NCBI GenBank assembly: GCA_003280995.1
Contig: QCDG01000003.1
Location: 62,001-126,000 of the forward strand
Source: Prochlorococcus sp. AG-355-A09
GTDB taxonomy: Bacteria > Cyanobacteriota > Cyanobacteriia > PCC-6307 > Cyanobiaceae
Direction of reading: 5' to 3'
Length of the DNA stretch: 64,000 bases
The notes under the pieces: generated by a model
Databases searched by the model: none
The model's input: the letters and a program-made list of their open reading frames with translations, nothing else
What the model was told of the DNA's origin: nothing
Translations under genes and position numbers: made by a program
Shown here: positions 37,363 to 46,634 of the stretch, piece after piece
Position numbering within the stretch: the stretch's first letter is position 1
How the letters are laid out: every line of letters begins with the position of its first letter

Positions 37363-37767
37363 TTAGATTTCTTCATTTTTTGAGATTGAAGTAAATTCAA
37401 TCCCTTTGTATTTTACAAAAGATGCAGTCCATACTTCTTTGGAGAGATTGCCAAGGTATTTTAAAAATTGTTGAGTGTCTCCGTCTCTTATCCATTCAGA
37501 TTTAATGAATGGGAGCTCTTTTTGCATTCTTTTAGGATGCATATGAACAAGCAACAAGCCTTTTTCTTCAGAAGCCCTTTTTAAAGCACCTTCATCACTT
37601 CTTTGAAAAACCCTCATTAGAAGATTTAAAATAACTTCTTCTCCAAGTTTCTTTAAATTTTCTGTTTCCTCTAAATTATCTTTAATTTCTTTACCTCCAA
37701 GAGGCATTGCTCTAACAAGGTTTTGCTCTATTAAAGCTATTGCAATTAGATAATTCTGGCTTGCCAT
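37363..37767 (-). CDS. Conserved hypothetical protein
   Basis: 134-aa ORF. Confidence 0.6.
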   Translation of the reverse strand: MASQNYLIAIALIEQNLVRAMPLGGKEIKDNLEETENLKKLGEEVILNLLMRVFQRSDEGALKRASEEKGLLLVHMHPKRMQKELPFIKSEWIRDGDTQQFLKYLGNLSKEVWTASFVKYKGIEFTSISKNEEI

Positions 37768-37926
37768 ATTCTGAAATAAATCCTTTTTTGATATTCTAAC
37801 CTCTCGAGTTCATGAAAATCTTTTTTGGATAAATCAATTTCTAAAAAAGGGAAATAATTAATTATTTACCTTCATACTTGATACTTATTTGTATTTATAT
37901 TAAAAAGTAAGATAAATATTTTTGAC

Positions 37927-38160
37927 ATGCGAATATTGTTTTTTCTATTTTGCGGTATTTTTTCAGGTCTTTATTTATCATGGCCAGGTTAAGTAATACC
38001 AGAAAATTGGAAATGTTTTAAAGACATTATTGCAAAATCCACTGAAGATAAAATTTCTTCAAGAGCTGCAATGGAGATTTCTCCTAGTTATGTTTTAAAG
38101 AGTAAGAATAGAAAGACGGCTTCAAAAATTAGAATCGTAGCAGATGCCTGTTTTCGTTAA
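37927..38160 (+). pseudogene. Small secreted-protein gene interrupted by an in-frame TAA at 37990-37992
   Basis: MRILFFLFCGIFSGLYLSWPG*VIPENWKCFKDIIAKSTEDKISSRAAMEISPSYVLKSKNRKTASKIRIVADACFR*: signal peptide and mature domain share one frame across the stop. Confidence 0.65.
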
Positions 38161-38192
38161 TATGTTGAGTGACTAAATATGACTACTAAATA

Positions 38193-38996
38193 ATGAACAA
38201 TAATATAAGATTTGAATTGTCATTTAAAAATATTTCTCAGTTAGACGATAAACTTAATTTCTGCAAATTAAATAATATCAAAAATATTAATATTCCATGC
38301 AAAGGACTTATAAAAAAGGATTTATTTAATTCAACTATTAAACATATATCAAAAAACTATGATGAATTTAATGTGACCTATCACTATAGTCTTTATCATC
38401 AATATTCAAAAAATAAAGAAAATTCGTATCAGGAATTTTTAGATTTTGTTAAAAGTTCTCAGACTAATAAAAATTTTGAAATTCTACTTGTGTCGGGATC
38501 AAATAAGAAAAAAAAATTTGACTCGGTTCATGTATTATCTTATTTAAAAAAAGAAAAAAATTTAAAAGTTAAATTTGGTATAGCTTACAATCCATATTTG
38601 AAAAAATATTATAATATTTCTTCAGAAAGAGAAAGGTTCGAAAAAAAAATTTCGACTGGGTTAATAAATTCAATTTGGTTTCAATATGGTACAGATATTA
38701 AAGTTCTTCAGAATGAGGTAACTTATCTTAAAAACGTAGCAAAAGAAGAAAAATTAAATTTATTTGGAAGTTTATTTATTCCTTCTAAACAATTTATAGC
38801 ACGATTTAAATTTCGTCCTTGGAAAGAGGTATATATATCTGAAAAGTGTTTATATTATTTGGAAAATTTTATTGATTTCACAAACGATTTAGTTGGTTTT
38901 TATAAAAAAAATAATATTACACCTGTAATTGAATCTGATTTTTCATCATCAGAGAAACTTGATTCTGTTTATGATTTTTTAGAAAATGAAAGATAA
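38193..38996 (+). CDS. Divergent MTHFR-fold (methylenetetrahydrofolate reductase-like) TIM-barrel protein
   Basis: FELSFKNISQL; EILLVSGSNKKKKFDSVHVLSYLKK; VKFGIAYNPY...SERERFEKKISTGLINSIWFQYGTDIKVLQ; LFGSLFIPSKQ: same order of elements as MTHFR. Confidence 0.6.
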   Translation: MNNNIRFELSFKNISQLDDKLNFCKLNNIKNINIPCKGLIKKDLFNSTIKHISKNYDEFNVTYHYSLYHQYSKNKENSYQEFLDFVKSSQTNKNFEILLVSGSNKKKKFDSVHVLSYLKKEKNLKVKFGIAYNPYLKKYYNISSERERFEKKISTGLINSIWFQYGTDIKVLQNEVTYLKNVAKEEKLNLFGSLFIPSKQFIARFKFRPWKEVYISEKCLYYLENFIDFTNDLVGFYKKNNITPVIESDFSSSEKLDSVYDFLENER

Positions 38997-39016
38997 TTTC
39001 TGTCAATATTAAACCT

Positions 39017-40183
39017 ATGAAAAGTGACGTTACATATGACTTATTAATAATAGGTGGTGGTATATCTGCGTGTGTTTTTGCTTCGAAGTATCTGAAAAAT
39101 AATATTACAAAAAAAGTTGGATTAATTGAAATTGGTCGTGGACTTGGAGGGAGATCAAGTACAAGAATAAGCAAAAAATATAAAGGATGGAAACTAAATC
39201 ATGGTTCTCCAAATTTTAATATATCTAACAGCAAAAATAATCTTCTATTAAAAAGATATATTGATGAATTATTGGAAAACAAATATATACAAATTGACGA
39301 CTCAGAAATATTTTTTTTAAATGAAGATTCTAATTTAGAAACCAAAAAAAAATCTGAATTTTCTTGCGGGGTTAATTATTTATCTTCAGATTCCATGAGT
39401 GAATTATCGAAAAAGATAATTGAGTCAAATAATTTAAAAGAGGAAATTGATTTTTTCTTTGAAACTTTAATAGTTGATATGAAGTTTAATGATAAGGGAT
39501 GGATACTAACATCAAAAAATGGCGACAAATTTAAGTCTAAATATTTAATTTGTTCAACTAATTTGTTGTTACATAAGAGGTCTTTAAAAATATTAAACGT
39601 AAATAAAATTCCATTGAGAAAAGCAATTCCTATTAAAAGTGATAAAAAAATAGATTTACTATTAAATTACTTAGAAGAACAAACATTTATTCCCAGGTTA
39701 ACTTTTCTAATTTATACAAATAAAAATTATAGTTATAAAGATAATTATTCTAAAAAACTAAGGTATTTTTATTTAAATAATAATTTACAAAGAAAATATA
39801 GATTTGAAAGAATTATTTTTCAGCTGCAAGATAATAAAAAATTAGGAATTGTAGTACATTCAAAAAACGCAGAGTTAATTAATTCTTATATTAGTGCAAA
39901 AGATGAAGAAGTTTTTAAACAAAAAATAATTAAAAATTTCAATAAATTGTTTGAAGAGAATTTTTTAGTACATAAATTAACTTTTGATGAAAAAATATCT
40001 ATTATGAAATGGAGAGCTTCACAGCCGTCTGGCATTGCCGTACCATTATCTTTGCAATTTAGTAGAAAATCTAAAATTGGATTTTGCGGAGACTGGTTTG
40101 AAGGAAATGGATTTGGCAGAATAGAAGGCTCAATTTTAAGTGCTTTAATATTAGAGAAAAAAATTAAATACTTAATTAAATAA
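39017..40183 (+). CDS. Renalase-like FAD-dependent NAD(P)H/amine oxidoreductase
   Basis: DLLIIGGGISACVFASKYL...IEIGRGLGGRSSTRI; C-terminal GFCGDWFEGNGFGRIEGSILSAL. Confidence 0.8.
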   Translation: MKSDVTYDLLIIGGGISACVFASKYLKNNITKKVGLIEIGRGLGGRSSTRISKKYKGWKLNHGSPNFNISNSKNNLLLKRYIDELLENKYIQIDDSEIFFLNEDSNLETKKKSEFSCGVNYLSSDSMSELSKKIIESNNLKEEIDFFFETLIVDMKFNDKGWILTSKNGDKFKSKYLICSTNLLLHKRSLKILNVNKIPLRKAIPIKSDKKIDLLLNYLEEQTFIPRLTFLIYTNKNYSYKDNYSKKLRYFYLNNNLQRKYRFERIIFQLQDNKKLGIVVHSKNAELINSYISAKDEEVFKQKIIKNFNKLFEENFLVHKLTFDEKISIMKWRASQPSGIAVPLSLQFSRKSKIGFCGDWFEGNGFGRIEGSILSALILEKKIKYLIK

Positions 40184-40768
40184 TTTATTCAGAATGTGAT
40201 CTATATCAGTGTTTTTTTCAATAATGAATTTATTTGTATTATTTTTTATGCTATTAGGTTTGAAACTTTCATAATAAATTCTCCATGATTTTAAGAAATC
40301 ATTCTCAGCTTGTTTTTTTTTCTTCCCCCTTTCTTTTATATCTCTTTGGACAACTCTTTTCATGCACTCATTTTTTTTAATTTTTATTTCCAAAAAAATA
40401 TAATCTTTATTATTTAAAGTGTTTGAGAATTCTTTAGCAAATATACCCTCAACAATTAAAAAACTAATATTATTTGTTTCGTTTAAGATATTTTGAATTG
40501 TTTTCTTTTCGAAATTATAGTAACGATCACAGATTGAAATTCCATTCTTATAAATGAAATCAAAATCTTTTTTGAATAGTTTGTTATTAAAACTAATACT
40601 TCTATCAAAAAAACCTTCTATAAATTTTGGTAGTAATTTACTTATTAAACCTGTCTTATAGTAATTGTCGGTACTTAACACAATACCATTTTTATTTTTT
40701 TTTATTATTTGATTAGATAAAGTTGTTTTCCCGCTTCCGGAAGGTCCACTTATAAAAATAAGCTTCAT
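40172..40768 (-). CDS. P-loop kinase, uridine-kinase-like
   Basis: FISGPSGSGKTTLSNQII, DNYYKTGL, LIVEGIFAKEF, RVVQRDIKERGK. Confidence 0.78.
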   Translation of the reverse strand: MKLIFISGPSGSGKTTLSNQIIKKNKNGIVLSTDNYYKTGLISKLLPKFIEGFFDRSISFNNKLFKKDFDFIYKNGISICDRYYNFEKKTIQNILNETNNISFLIVEGIFAKEFSNTLNNKDYIFLEIKIKKNECMKRVVQRDIKERGKKKKQAENDFLKSWRIYYESFKPNSIKNNTNKFIIEKNTDIDHILNKLFN

Positions 40769-41033
40769 TTTTATGATCTGTTCTTTAATTAGATTTTAAC
40801 TTTACTATTAATAAATACCTTTAAATTTTGAATATTCATTTTAACTTTTTTTAGTTTTTAAAATAATTTAGAATACCTTGCAATGGCTCGTACGCTTGCA
40901 TAAATATTAAATGTGTGTCTTTATATAATTGTAAATAAATTATTTCTATGCAGTTAGTTTTATCTTGTAATTAATTCCTCTGGAATTTGATAATATTAAA
41001 TTGAATAGCTAATTTTATTACTTATATATTGCA

Positions 41034-41363
41034 ATGATTTCTAAATTTCTCAGCAAACTAAAATCAATTTTATTTAAAAGTGCAGTAACTTCTGAAACTC
41101 CTTTAAAGAAAGAAAAAAAAGCAGCAAAGTCTGCAAAAACAAAAACAAAAACAAAAACAAAAACAAAAACCAAAGCAGTAAATTCTAAGAAAAATATTGA
41201 AACTTTGACTACACTTCCTGGTGTTGGAGCAAAAAGCGCAAAAGCTTTGTATGAAGCTGGATTTAAAACAACAAAGGCAGTTATCGCTGCAGACGAAAAA
41301 GATCTTCTCGCTGTGTCAGGAGTTGGAATAAATCTTGTTAAGAAGCTTAAAAAGCTTAAGTAG
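41034..41363 (+). CDS. Helix-hairpin-helix protein with Lys-rich N-terminus
   Basis: TLPGVGAKSAKALYEAGFKTTKAVIAADEKDLLAVSGVGINLVKKL: tandem HhH motifs. Confidence 0.75.
   Translation: MISKFLSKLKSILFKSAVTSETPLKKEKKAAKSAKTKTKTKTKTKTKAVNSKKNIETLTTLPGVGAKSAKALYEAGFKTTKAVIAADEKDLLAVSGVGINLVKKLKKLK
41135..41170 (+). repeat. (AAAAAC)6 hexanucleotide microsatellite
   Basis: Six perfect copies, encoding alternating Lys-Thr. Confidence 0.95.
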
Positions 41364-41441
41364 TTAAAATTTTATTTTTAAGTCTTTCTTAAAAAACTTG
41401 GAGTATCAACTAATATTCAAAAATTTATAAGCTATAGCAGA

Positions 41442-41618
41442 TTATCTTCTTCTTGCTTTTCTTCTCTGTTGCAACTTTCTCTTATATTTTTCAATAGGCG
41501 TTTCGTGATGTCTAAGTCTCTTTAAATCTGCAAAGATACCCGACTTAGATACTTGTCTTTTAAATCTTCTAAGGGCTGACTCAATTCCCTCGTTTTCTCC
41601 AACTGTAACTTGTGTCAA
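41442..41618 (-). CDS. rpsU: 30S ribosomal protein S21, TTG start
   Basis: [58 protein letters not shown]; not in ORF track. Confidence 0.92.
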
Positions 41619-41703
41619 AATTTTCCAAATAAATACTATTCTAGCACCTCGATAGATATATTTAAACTCAAAACTTCTAATTTAGGGTTAATGGTTTATT
41701 TGG

Positions 41704-42162
41704 CTAATTTTTTGCCCACTCCATAAATCTTTTTTTATTACTTTTTATGTCTTGTAATGATTCAAAATAATATTTTTCCCAATTATCTTTAGGCAGGCCA
41801 AGAAATAACATTAGATTTAATGGATATTGATCACTATCAGAACAATTTCTAAAATCATCCCTGAATAAAAAGATTTCCTTTTTTAAAGCAATTGCGATAC
41901 CCAATTCAATCATTACCCCTTCATCTGGAGGATTACCATTAACAATCGCAAAAATACAATCACATTCTTTTAAATCATTGAAATTACTATTTGCAACTTC
42001 ATATGCCCATTGACTTTTTTGTTGTGTTAATGGTTTTGCTCTCTCAAAAGGTTCATATACTTCTACATTTAAATCATTGAAGATTTCAATAAATTCATGT
42101 AAGAGGGTATTAGTTTGTTTTGAAAATCCATATGGATTAGCTAAATATAATTTCTTTCTCAA
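41704..42162 (-). CDS. Nucleoside 2-deoxyribosyltransferase family protein
   Basis: LYLANPYGFSKQTN...ECDCIFAIVNGNPPDEGVMIELGIAIALKKEIFLFRDDFR. Confidence 0.88.
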   Translation of the reverse strand: MRKKLYLANPYGFSKQTNTLLHEFIEIFNDLNVEVYEPFERAKPLTQQKSQWAYEVANSNFNDLKECDCIFAIVNGNPPDEGVMIELGIAIALKKEIFLFRDDFRNCSDSDQYPLNLMLFLGLPKDNWEKYYFESLQDIKSNKKRFMEWAKN

Positions 42163-42554
42163 CTTAAACCTCTTTTTTTGATGTAATCTTCGCGGTCACT
42201 TTTTGAATTTAAAGTATTTTCCCAAGGGAAAACAATCCATTGACTTTTTTTTGTTACATGTACTGTATTCCACCATGTAGGTTTGATTTTACTAAATAAT
42301 ACAAAAAACATTGCTCCTTCAATATTCTTGAAGGACGTCAATGTAATGCCTGTTTCATAAACATCATCCACTATTAGTGCATTCTTTATTGGTTCTGCAA
42401 TTAATTCAATTTTTAATTTGTGGCTTAGTGCTACAGCAAGACATAATCCGCCACGAGGAACTCCATAAATTCCAGAAAATTTCTTAAACCTGCATTTATT
42501 AGCTATTTGTTCTACGCTCTTATCAAATTCGCTCCAAGTAAAATAACTTATCAT
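42159..42554 (-). CDS. Phosphoribosyltransferase (start likely MISYFTW)
   Basis: GIYGVPRGGLCLAVALSH...ALIVDDVYETGITL PRPP motif; 4-nt overlap with the next gene. Confidence 0.85.
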   Translation of the reverse strand: MISYFTWSEFDKSVEQIANKCRFKKFSGIYGVPRGGLCLAVALSHKLKIELIAEPIKNALIVDDVYETGITLTSFKNIEGAMFFVLFSKIKPTWWNTVHVTKKSQWIVFPWENTLNSKSDREDYIKKRGLS

Positions 42555-42555
42555 C

Positions 42556-42741
42556 TTAATTTTCGTATTTTTCAGTTGTAGTAGCGTAATTTGAAGCAAT
42601 TACACTTAAAAGTGCTACTACTTGCTCATTTGGGCAATTAGTATTTTTTTTTAAATTTTCACATTCATTTATTATCTTGGCATATGTATCCTCAACTATA
42701 CCGTTCATTTGATCGATACTAAAAGAATATGGTTTGTTCAT
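42556..42741 (-). CDS. Small hypothetical protein
   Basis: 61-aa ORF immediately upstream of the PRTase. Confidence 0.5.
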   Translation of the reverse strand: MNKPYSFSIDQMNGIVEDTYAKIINECENLKKNTNCPNEQVVALLSVIASNYATTTEKYEN

Positions 42742-42815
42742 TTTGTAATTATTAGTTATTTTATTTTTACTTAAATATCAAACTTAGTAAATATTTTTAG
42801 TATTTAATAATAAAA

Positions 42816-43319
42816 TTATTCCCACATGGGGTTATTTAATTTTTCATTTTTAAGTGAAGAAGGAACATAAGTATGTAAAGCTTCAATTTTTATAGCCCAT
42901 TTTTTAGATTTCCCCTTTAAACTATCGCTTTCAATTAGGTTTGTTAGGGGAATCCTTTTTCTAACTTTAAGAAGTCCTAAACAAGCTTCCCAGGCTTCAT
43001 GATTTTTATAAATATCTAACCAAAAATCAAAAATATTTTCCAAGATTTCTAAAGGGATATCAAATGGAATCCCCATTGAAGGTCTTGCAATTAAATATTT
43101 TTTGTTTCTTAGTTCATTTAATAAATTATTTACGTTTAAATTAATAGCTAAAAGAATATCTTTTGCTGATTCAGTTCCTATTAATTCTTTTCTATGGCAA
43201 TCTAGAAGATTTTCATCCTCAAGGATATTATCATCGCAATTTTTTATTCCCACAATCCAAAACCCTTCTCCATTATTCACTCCACTAGCAAGAAATAGAT
43301 ATTGAGGTGAATTCTCCAA
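42816..43319 (-). CDS. Conserved hypothetical protein
   Basis: 167-aa ORF. Confidence 0.65.
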   Translation of the reverse strand: MENSPQYLFLASGVNNGEGFWIVGIKNCDDNILEDENLLDCHRKELIGTESAKDILLAINLNVNNLLNELRNKKYLIARPSMGIPFDIPLEILENIFDFWLDIYKNHEAWEACLGLLKVRKRIPLTNLIESDSLKGKSKKWAIKIEALHTYVPSSLKNEKLNNPMWE

Positions 43320-43544
43320 GATTTCAAATTATGTTTTCCATTTTTAGCATTTTTTACTTGATATGAAAATAATTTAGCTGAGCAATTAACAATAATTAAG
43401 TCCTCGTAAAAAAAATTTTGATGTTATAGTTAAATTTTTAGAAAATGTTTGATTTAAGAGAACTAAAACTAATGTTTTTAGATCCTACTGATTTAATAAT
43501 TAATAATATAAATAAATATCTTTATAGTAATAAAGCAATTAAGT

Positions 43545-43772
43545 TTATTTTTTCTTAGGAAATAATTTTCCTATTCTCTCCTTTTGCAAGTATTCCTTTT
43601 TATTTCTTATTTTTTTGTCTTCTAAGGATTCTTTATTAGTACTTACAGCATAAATAATATAAAAAATCATGCCGGTAAATATTAATCCTACAAAAATAAT
43701 GAATATTCCTATAGGTTCACTGGGACTGAATATTTTAAGATCTAAAGCTGAATTTAGGGAAATTATCATCAA
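43545..43772 (-). CDS. Hypothetical membrane protein
   Basis: 75-aa ORF, two TM segments, basic tail. Confidence 0.55.
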   Translation of the reverse strand: MMIISLNSALDLKIFSPSEPIGIFIIFVGLIFTGMIFYIIYAVSTNKESLEDKKIRNKKEYLQKERIGKLFPKKK

Positions 43773-43805
43773 TAAACTAATTCCTTGAATAAATTTTATG
43801 GAAAT

Positions 43806-44039
43806 CTAATTGATTTCCTCGTATCCAAAAAATGTTGCATTATCTGAATTTTTATACCCATTAGCAGCTTCCTGTGGGTTCTGACTGTCTATTTTTCTTG
43901 CTTTAGCATGAATCATGTTAAATGGGAAAATCACAGCGCCTACAAAAAAATGAAGTATTAAGAAATCTGAAGGTAATCCATTTGTCCAATCAGGAAAAAA
44001 TAGCAATGTCATCAATGATTCGTACATATTTGTAGTCAA
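43806..44039 (-). CDS. Conserved hypothetical protein
   Basis: 77-aa ORF. Confidence 0.6.
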   Translation of the reverse strand: MTTNMYESLMTLLFFPDWTNGLPSDFLILHFFVGAVIFPFNMIHAKARKIDSQNPQEAANGYKNSDNATFFGYEEIN

Positions 44040-44191
44040 ATAAACCTCTGACCATTATTACTGAACTTATCGCAATACTTTTAATTATTAATAAATTGAA
44101 ATTAAATTTGCTTTTAATAATTATCAGATTTAATTGAAAAGACAATTTTAAAATACTATTATGTTACTTATAAACTATTGATTAATAGCTG

Positions 44192-44593
44192 TTGTTAAAA
44201 ACATTTTTTGTCTTACTTTTATTTATAATTTTTCAATTAAAACCTGCAATAGGTTTAGCTTTTGATACGTCCGATCCAAGTGTTAGTTTGCTACAAAATA
44301 GGATCTCTAATAATTTCTCTAAAAAATATTGTAATGCTATCCAAAATGGTCTTTCTAAAGATGAAGCAATGAAATCAGCGATTGTAAAAACTGAAAACAT
44401 TATATCTTTTTCTTATAATCCACAGAAAAAATGGATTGAGAAAAGTGACTTGGCTAATCAAATTTCATTGCAAGTAGTAAATGATTGTGGACAGTCAATT
44501 GGCTTGAATGGAAAGGATGGAGTTAATTATTTTAAATCATATTTTCTTGAAATTTACGAAAAAACCACTCCTGACAAAAATTTTTCTAGATAG
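44192..44593 (+). CDS. Secreted conserved hypothetical protein, paralogue of 25125-25562
   Basis: NNFSKKYCNAIQNGLSKDEAMKSAIVKTENIISF...VNDCGQSIGL; probable alternative start. Confidence 0.65.
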   Translation: MLKTFFVLLLFIIFQLKPAIGLAFDTSDPSVSLLQNRISNNFSKKYCNAIQNGLSKDEAMKSAIVKTENIISFSYNPQKKWIEKSDLANQISLQVVNDCGQSIGLNGKDGVNYFKSYFLEIYEKTTPDKNFSR

Positions 44594-44602
44594 ATCAGGT
44601 TA

Positions 44603-44797
44603 ATGAATAATATTTCAGACAAATTAGTAATGACTATCATATTGATTACTATTCTTATTGTCTTTGGATTAATTTTTTCAGTAAAGTCGCCAGAGAGAAA
44701 AGTTTTAGATTCGCCAATATTGTGGAAAGATGACTACTCTAATATTTCCCTCTTCAGGAGCAATAAAATAAATTCAGAAATAAAAAGATTAATTTAA
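44603..44797 (+). CDS. Small membrane protein
   Basis: 64-aa ORF, N-terminal TM. Confidence 0.5.
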   Translation: MNNISDKLVMTIILITILIVFGLIFSVKSPERKVLDSPILWKDDYSNISLFRSNKINSEIKRLI

Positions 44798-44888
44798 ATA
44801 AACTTCATTATTTACCAAAATATGTGGATCCTATTGAACTATATACAAAAATATTATTTCGAATCTCAATCAATTTACCATTTCATTT

Positions 44889-45230
44889 TTAATTTAAATA
44901 GTTCAAAAGAACTGACGCGAGTTTCAGATCTTCATTAAACCATGCTCGAATCGCCATAGCTCTTCTAGGATCATAAAAATTTTGTTTTCTGTACCAACTA
45001 AGAACTTCTGAATCTGATTTCTTGCCATTACATGACAAACAACATGGCACGCAATTACTTGTAGTGCTTATTCCCCCTTTTGATATTGGGTGAAGGTGGT
45101 CAAGTGATTCTGATGGTTTACCGCAATAAATACATTTATAATTAGTAAGTTTATTAAGTGACTCTCTCCAATTTTTATTACTTATCTTTGGACAAAACTG
45201 ATCAAGGTAAATTGCATCTTGTCTATGCAT
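44889..45230 (-). CDS. HNH endonuclease family protein
   Basis: CIYCGKPSESLDHLHPISKGGISTTSNCVPCCLSCNGKKSD. Confidence 0.9.
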   Translation of the reverse strand: MHRQDAIYLDQFCPKISNKNWRESLNKLTNYKCIYCGKPSESLDHLHPISKGGISTTSNCVPCCLSCNGKKSDSEVLSWYRKQNFYDPRRAMAIRAWFNEDLKLASVLLNYLN

Positions 45231-45367
45231 AAAATTCTTGATTTTTTTTGATGATAACAGTTTTTTTAAAAGTATGATTGAAAAAGATAAGATTAGACTT
45301 TTTAAATCATATACTTCTTGTTCAAAGAATAATTATCACTTATTAATAAAAAAGTAATTCATAGTTA

Positions 45368-46189
45368 ATGCTTCATTTATTAACAATGTTATTTGGAAAT
45401 TTTGATCATTCTTTATTTAAGAGTATTTATATTTTTTTGATATCGTTTTTTTCTAATACGTTCTCAGCGATTTCTGGAGGGGGAGCAGGATTATTACAAT
45501 TGCCGGCATTGATTTTATCTGGAGTTCCTTATTATCAGGCTCTGGCAAGTCATAAATTAGCAACAGTAGCACTGGGGTTAGGAGGTTCCTTGAGAAATTA
45601 CAAATCTTTAGGTAATGATATAAGCGTTGCTTGGCAAATTTTAATTTTTGGATTGCCAGGAGTAATTTTAGGGGCTTCTGTAGTTGAATTTATATCAGAA
45701 AAGTATTTGTTCTTAATATTAGGAATAATATCCATATTATTAGCTTTTTACTCATTTCTTAAACCAGATTTAGGTTTATCATCTGGCAATAAAAAGCTTA
45801 ATTTTCTCAATAAAATTGGATTTTTAATTTTTATTTTTCTCATAGGCATTTTAAATGGCTCTATTTCTTCAGGAACTGGATTACTTGTAACAATACTCTT
45901 AATAAAAACTTTTGAAATGGATTTTCTTCTAGCAATAAGTATGACATTCTTTACTGTTGGGATTTTTTGGAATTTTGTGGGAGCAGTTTTTTTGACAAGA
46001 ATAGTATCGGTTCCTTTAACTATATTGATAATATTAATAATTGGTTCCTTTACAGGAGGATATTTTGGCGCTCATCTCTCAAATTTAAATGGGAATTTTC
46101 TAATTAAGAAAACTTTTATAACAGTTTGTATTTTGGTTGGTGTTAGCTTATTGATTAAATCAATAAAAGTTTTTTATAAAATTAATTGA
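45368..46189 (+). CDS. TauE/SafE (TSUP) family sulfite/anion exporter
   Basis: SGGGAGLLQLPALILSGVPYYQALASHKLATVALGLGGSLRN. Confidence 0.85.
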   Translation: MLHLLTMLFGNFDHSLFKSIYIFLISFFSNTFSAISGGGAGLLQLPALILSGVPYYQALASHKLATVALGLGGSLRNYKSLGNDISVAWQILIFGLPGVILGASVVEFISEKYLFLILGIISILLAFYSFLKPDLGLSSGNKKLNFLNKIGFLIFIFLIGILNGSISSGTGLLVTILLIKTFEMDFLLAISMTFFTVGIFWNFVGAVFLTRIVSVPLTILIILIIGSFTGGYFGAHLSNLNGNFLIKKTFITVCILVGVSLLIKSIKVFYKIN

Positions 46190-46337
46190 AAATAGCATTG
46201 CAAATTGGTTAAAAAGTATAAATTAGGTTTATTTAGTAAAAAAAATATATTAATTATTATTTTCTACATTATCAAAGGGGTTATGGATAACTCTTTTTAT
46301 AAAATAATATTTTTGAGCTGCCTTATTTAAAAACCAT

Positions 46338-46473
46338 AAAAAAAAGGCCTCACATATGTGGGGCCAGGTGATGGGGAACCTTATTTTTAAACCAATTTCT
46401 TAAAAAATGCAACCCCCTATCAGTAGCGCAAAGAATGATACCACCAAACACTACAGATAGTGCTTTGATGATT
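46338..46473 (-). ncRNA. Candidate structured ncRNA
   Basis: Minus strand: -10-like TATATG, hairpin CACTATCTGTAGTG, long-range GATAGGGG/CCCCATC pairing, terminator GGCCCCACATATGTGAGGCCTTTTTTTT. Confidence 0.45.
46346..46365 (-). terminator. Intrinsic terminator, minus strand
   Basis: GGCCTCACATATGTGGGGCC palindrome preceded by A8 on + strand (U8 on the minus transcript). Confidence 0.8.
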
Positions 46474-46634
46474 TCCTTACATATAAAATTTAAAAATTCT
46501 GAAATAATTTTGTAACTTTAAAGTTTTTTTAGTAAAAATCCTAATTTGTGATTTCAAATGTTTTTGATAATTTTACTTGTTAAAAATGTCCTGCACAGTA
46601 TCATTCGTAAGAACTTTGCTAGTAAAAAGCTTTA

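Noticed and set aside
38917-39174. 85-aa minus ORF between the MTHFR-like and renalase-like genes
   Set aside because: Antisense to both genes' ends; proline/lysine-rich nonsense-like translation.
43445-43558. Short plus ORF MFDLRELKLMFLDPTDLIINNINKYLYSNKAIKFIFS
   Set aside because: 37 aa, overlaps a convergent gene end, no supporting features.
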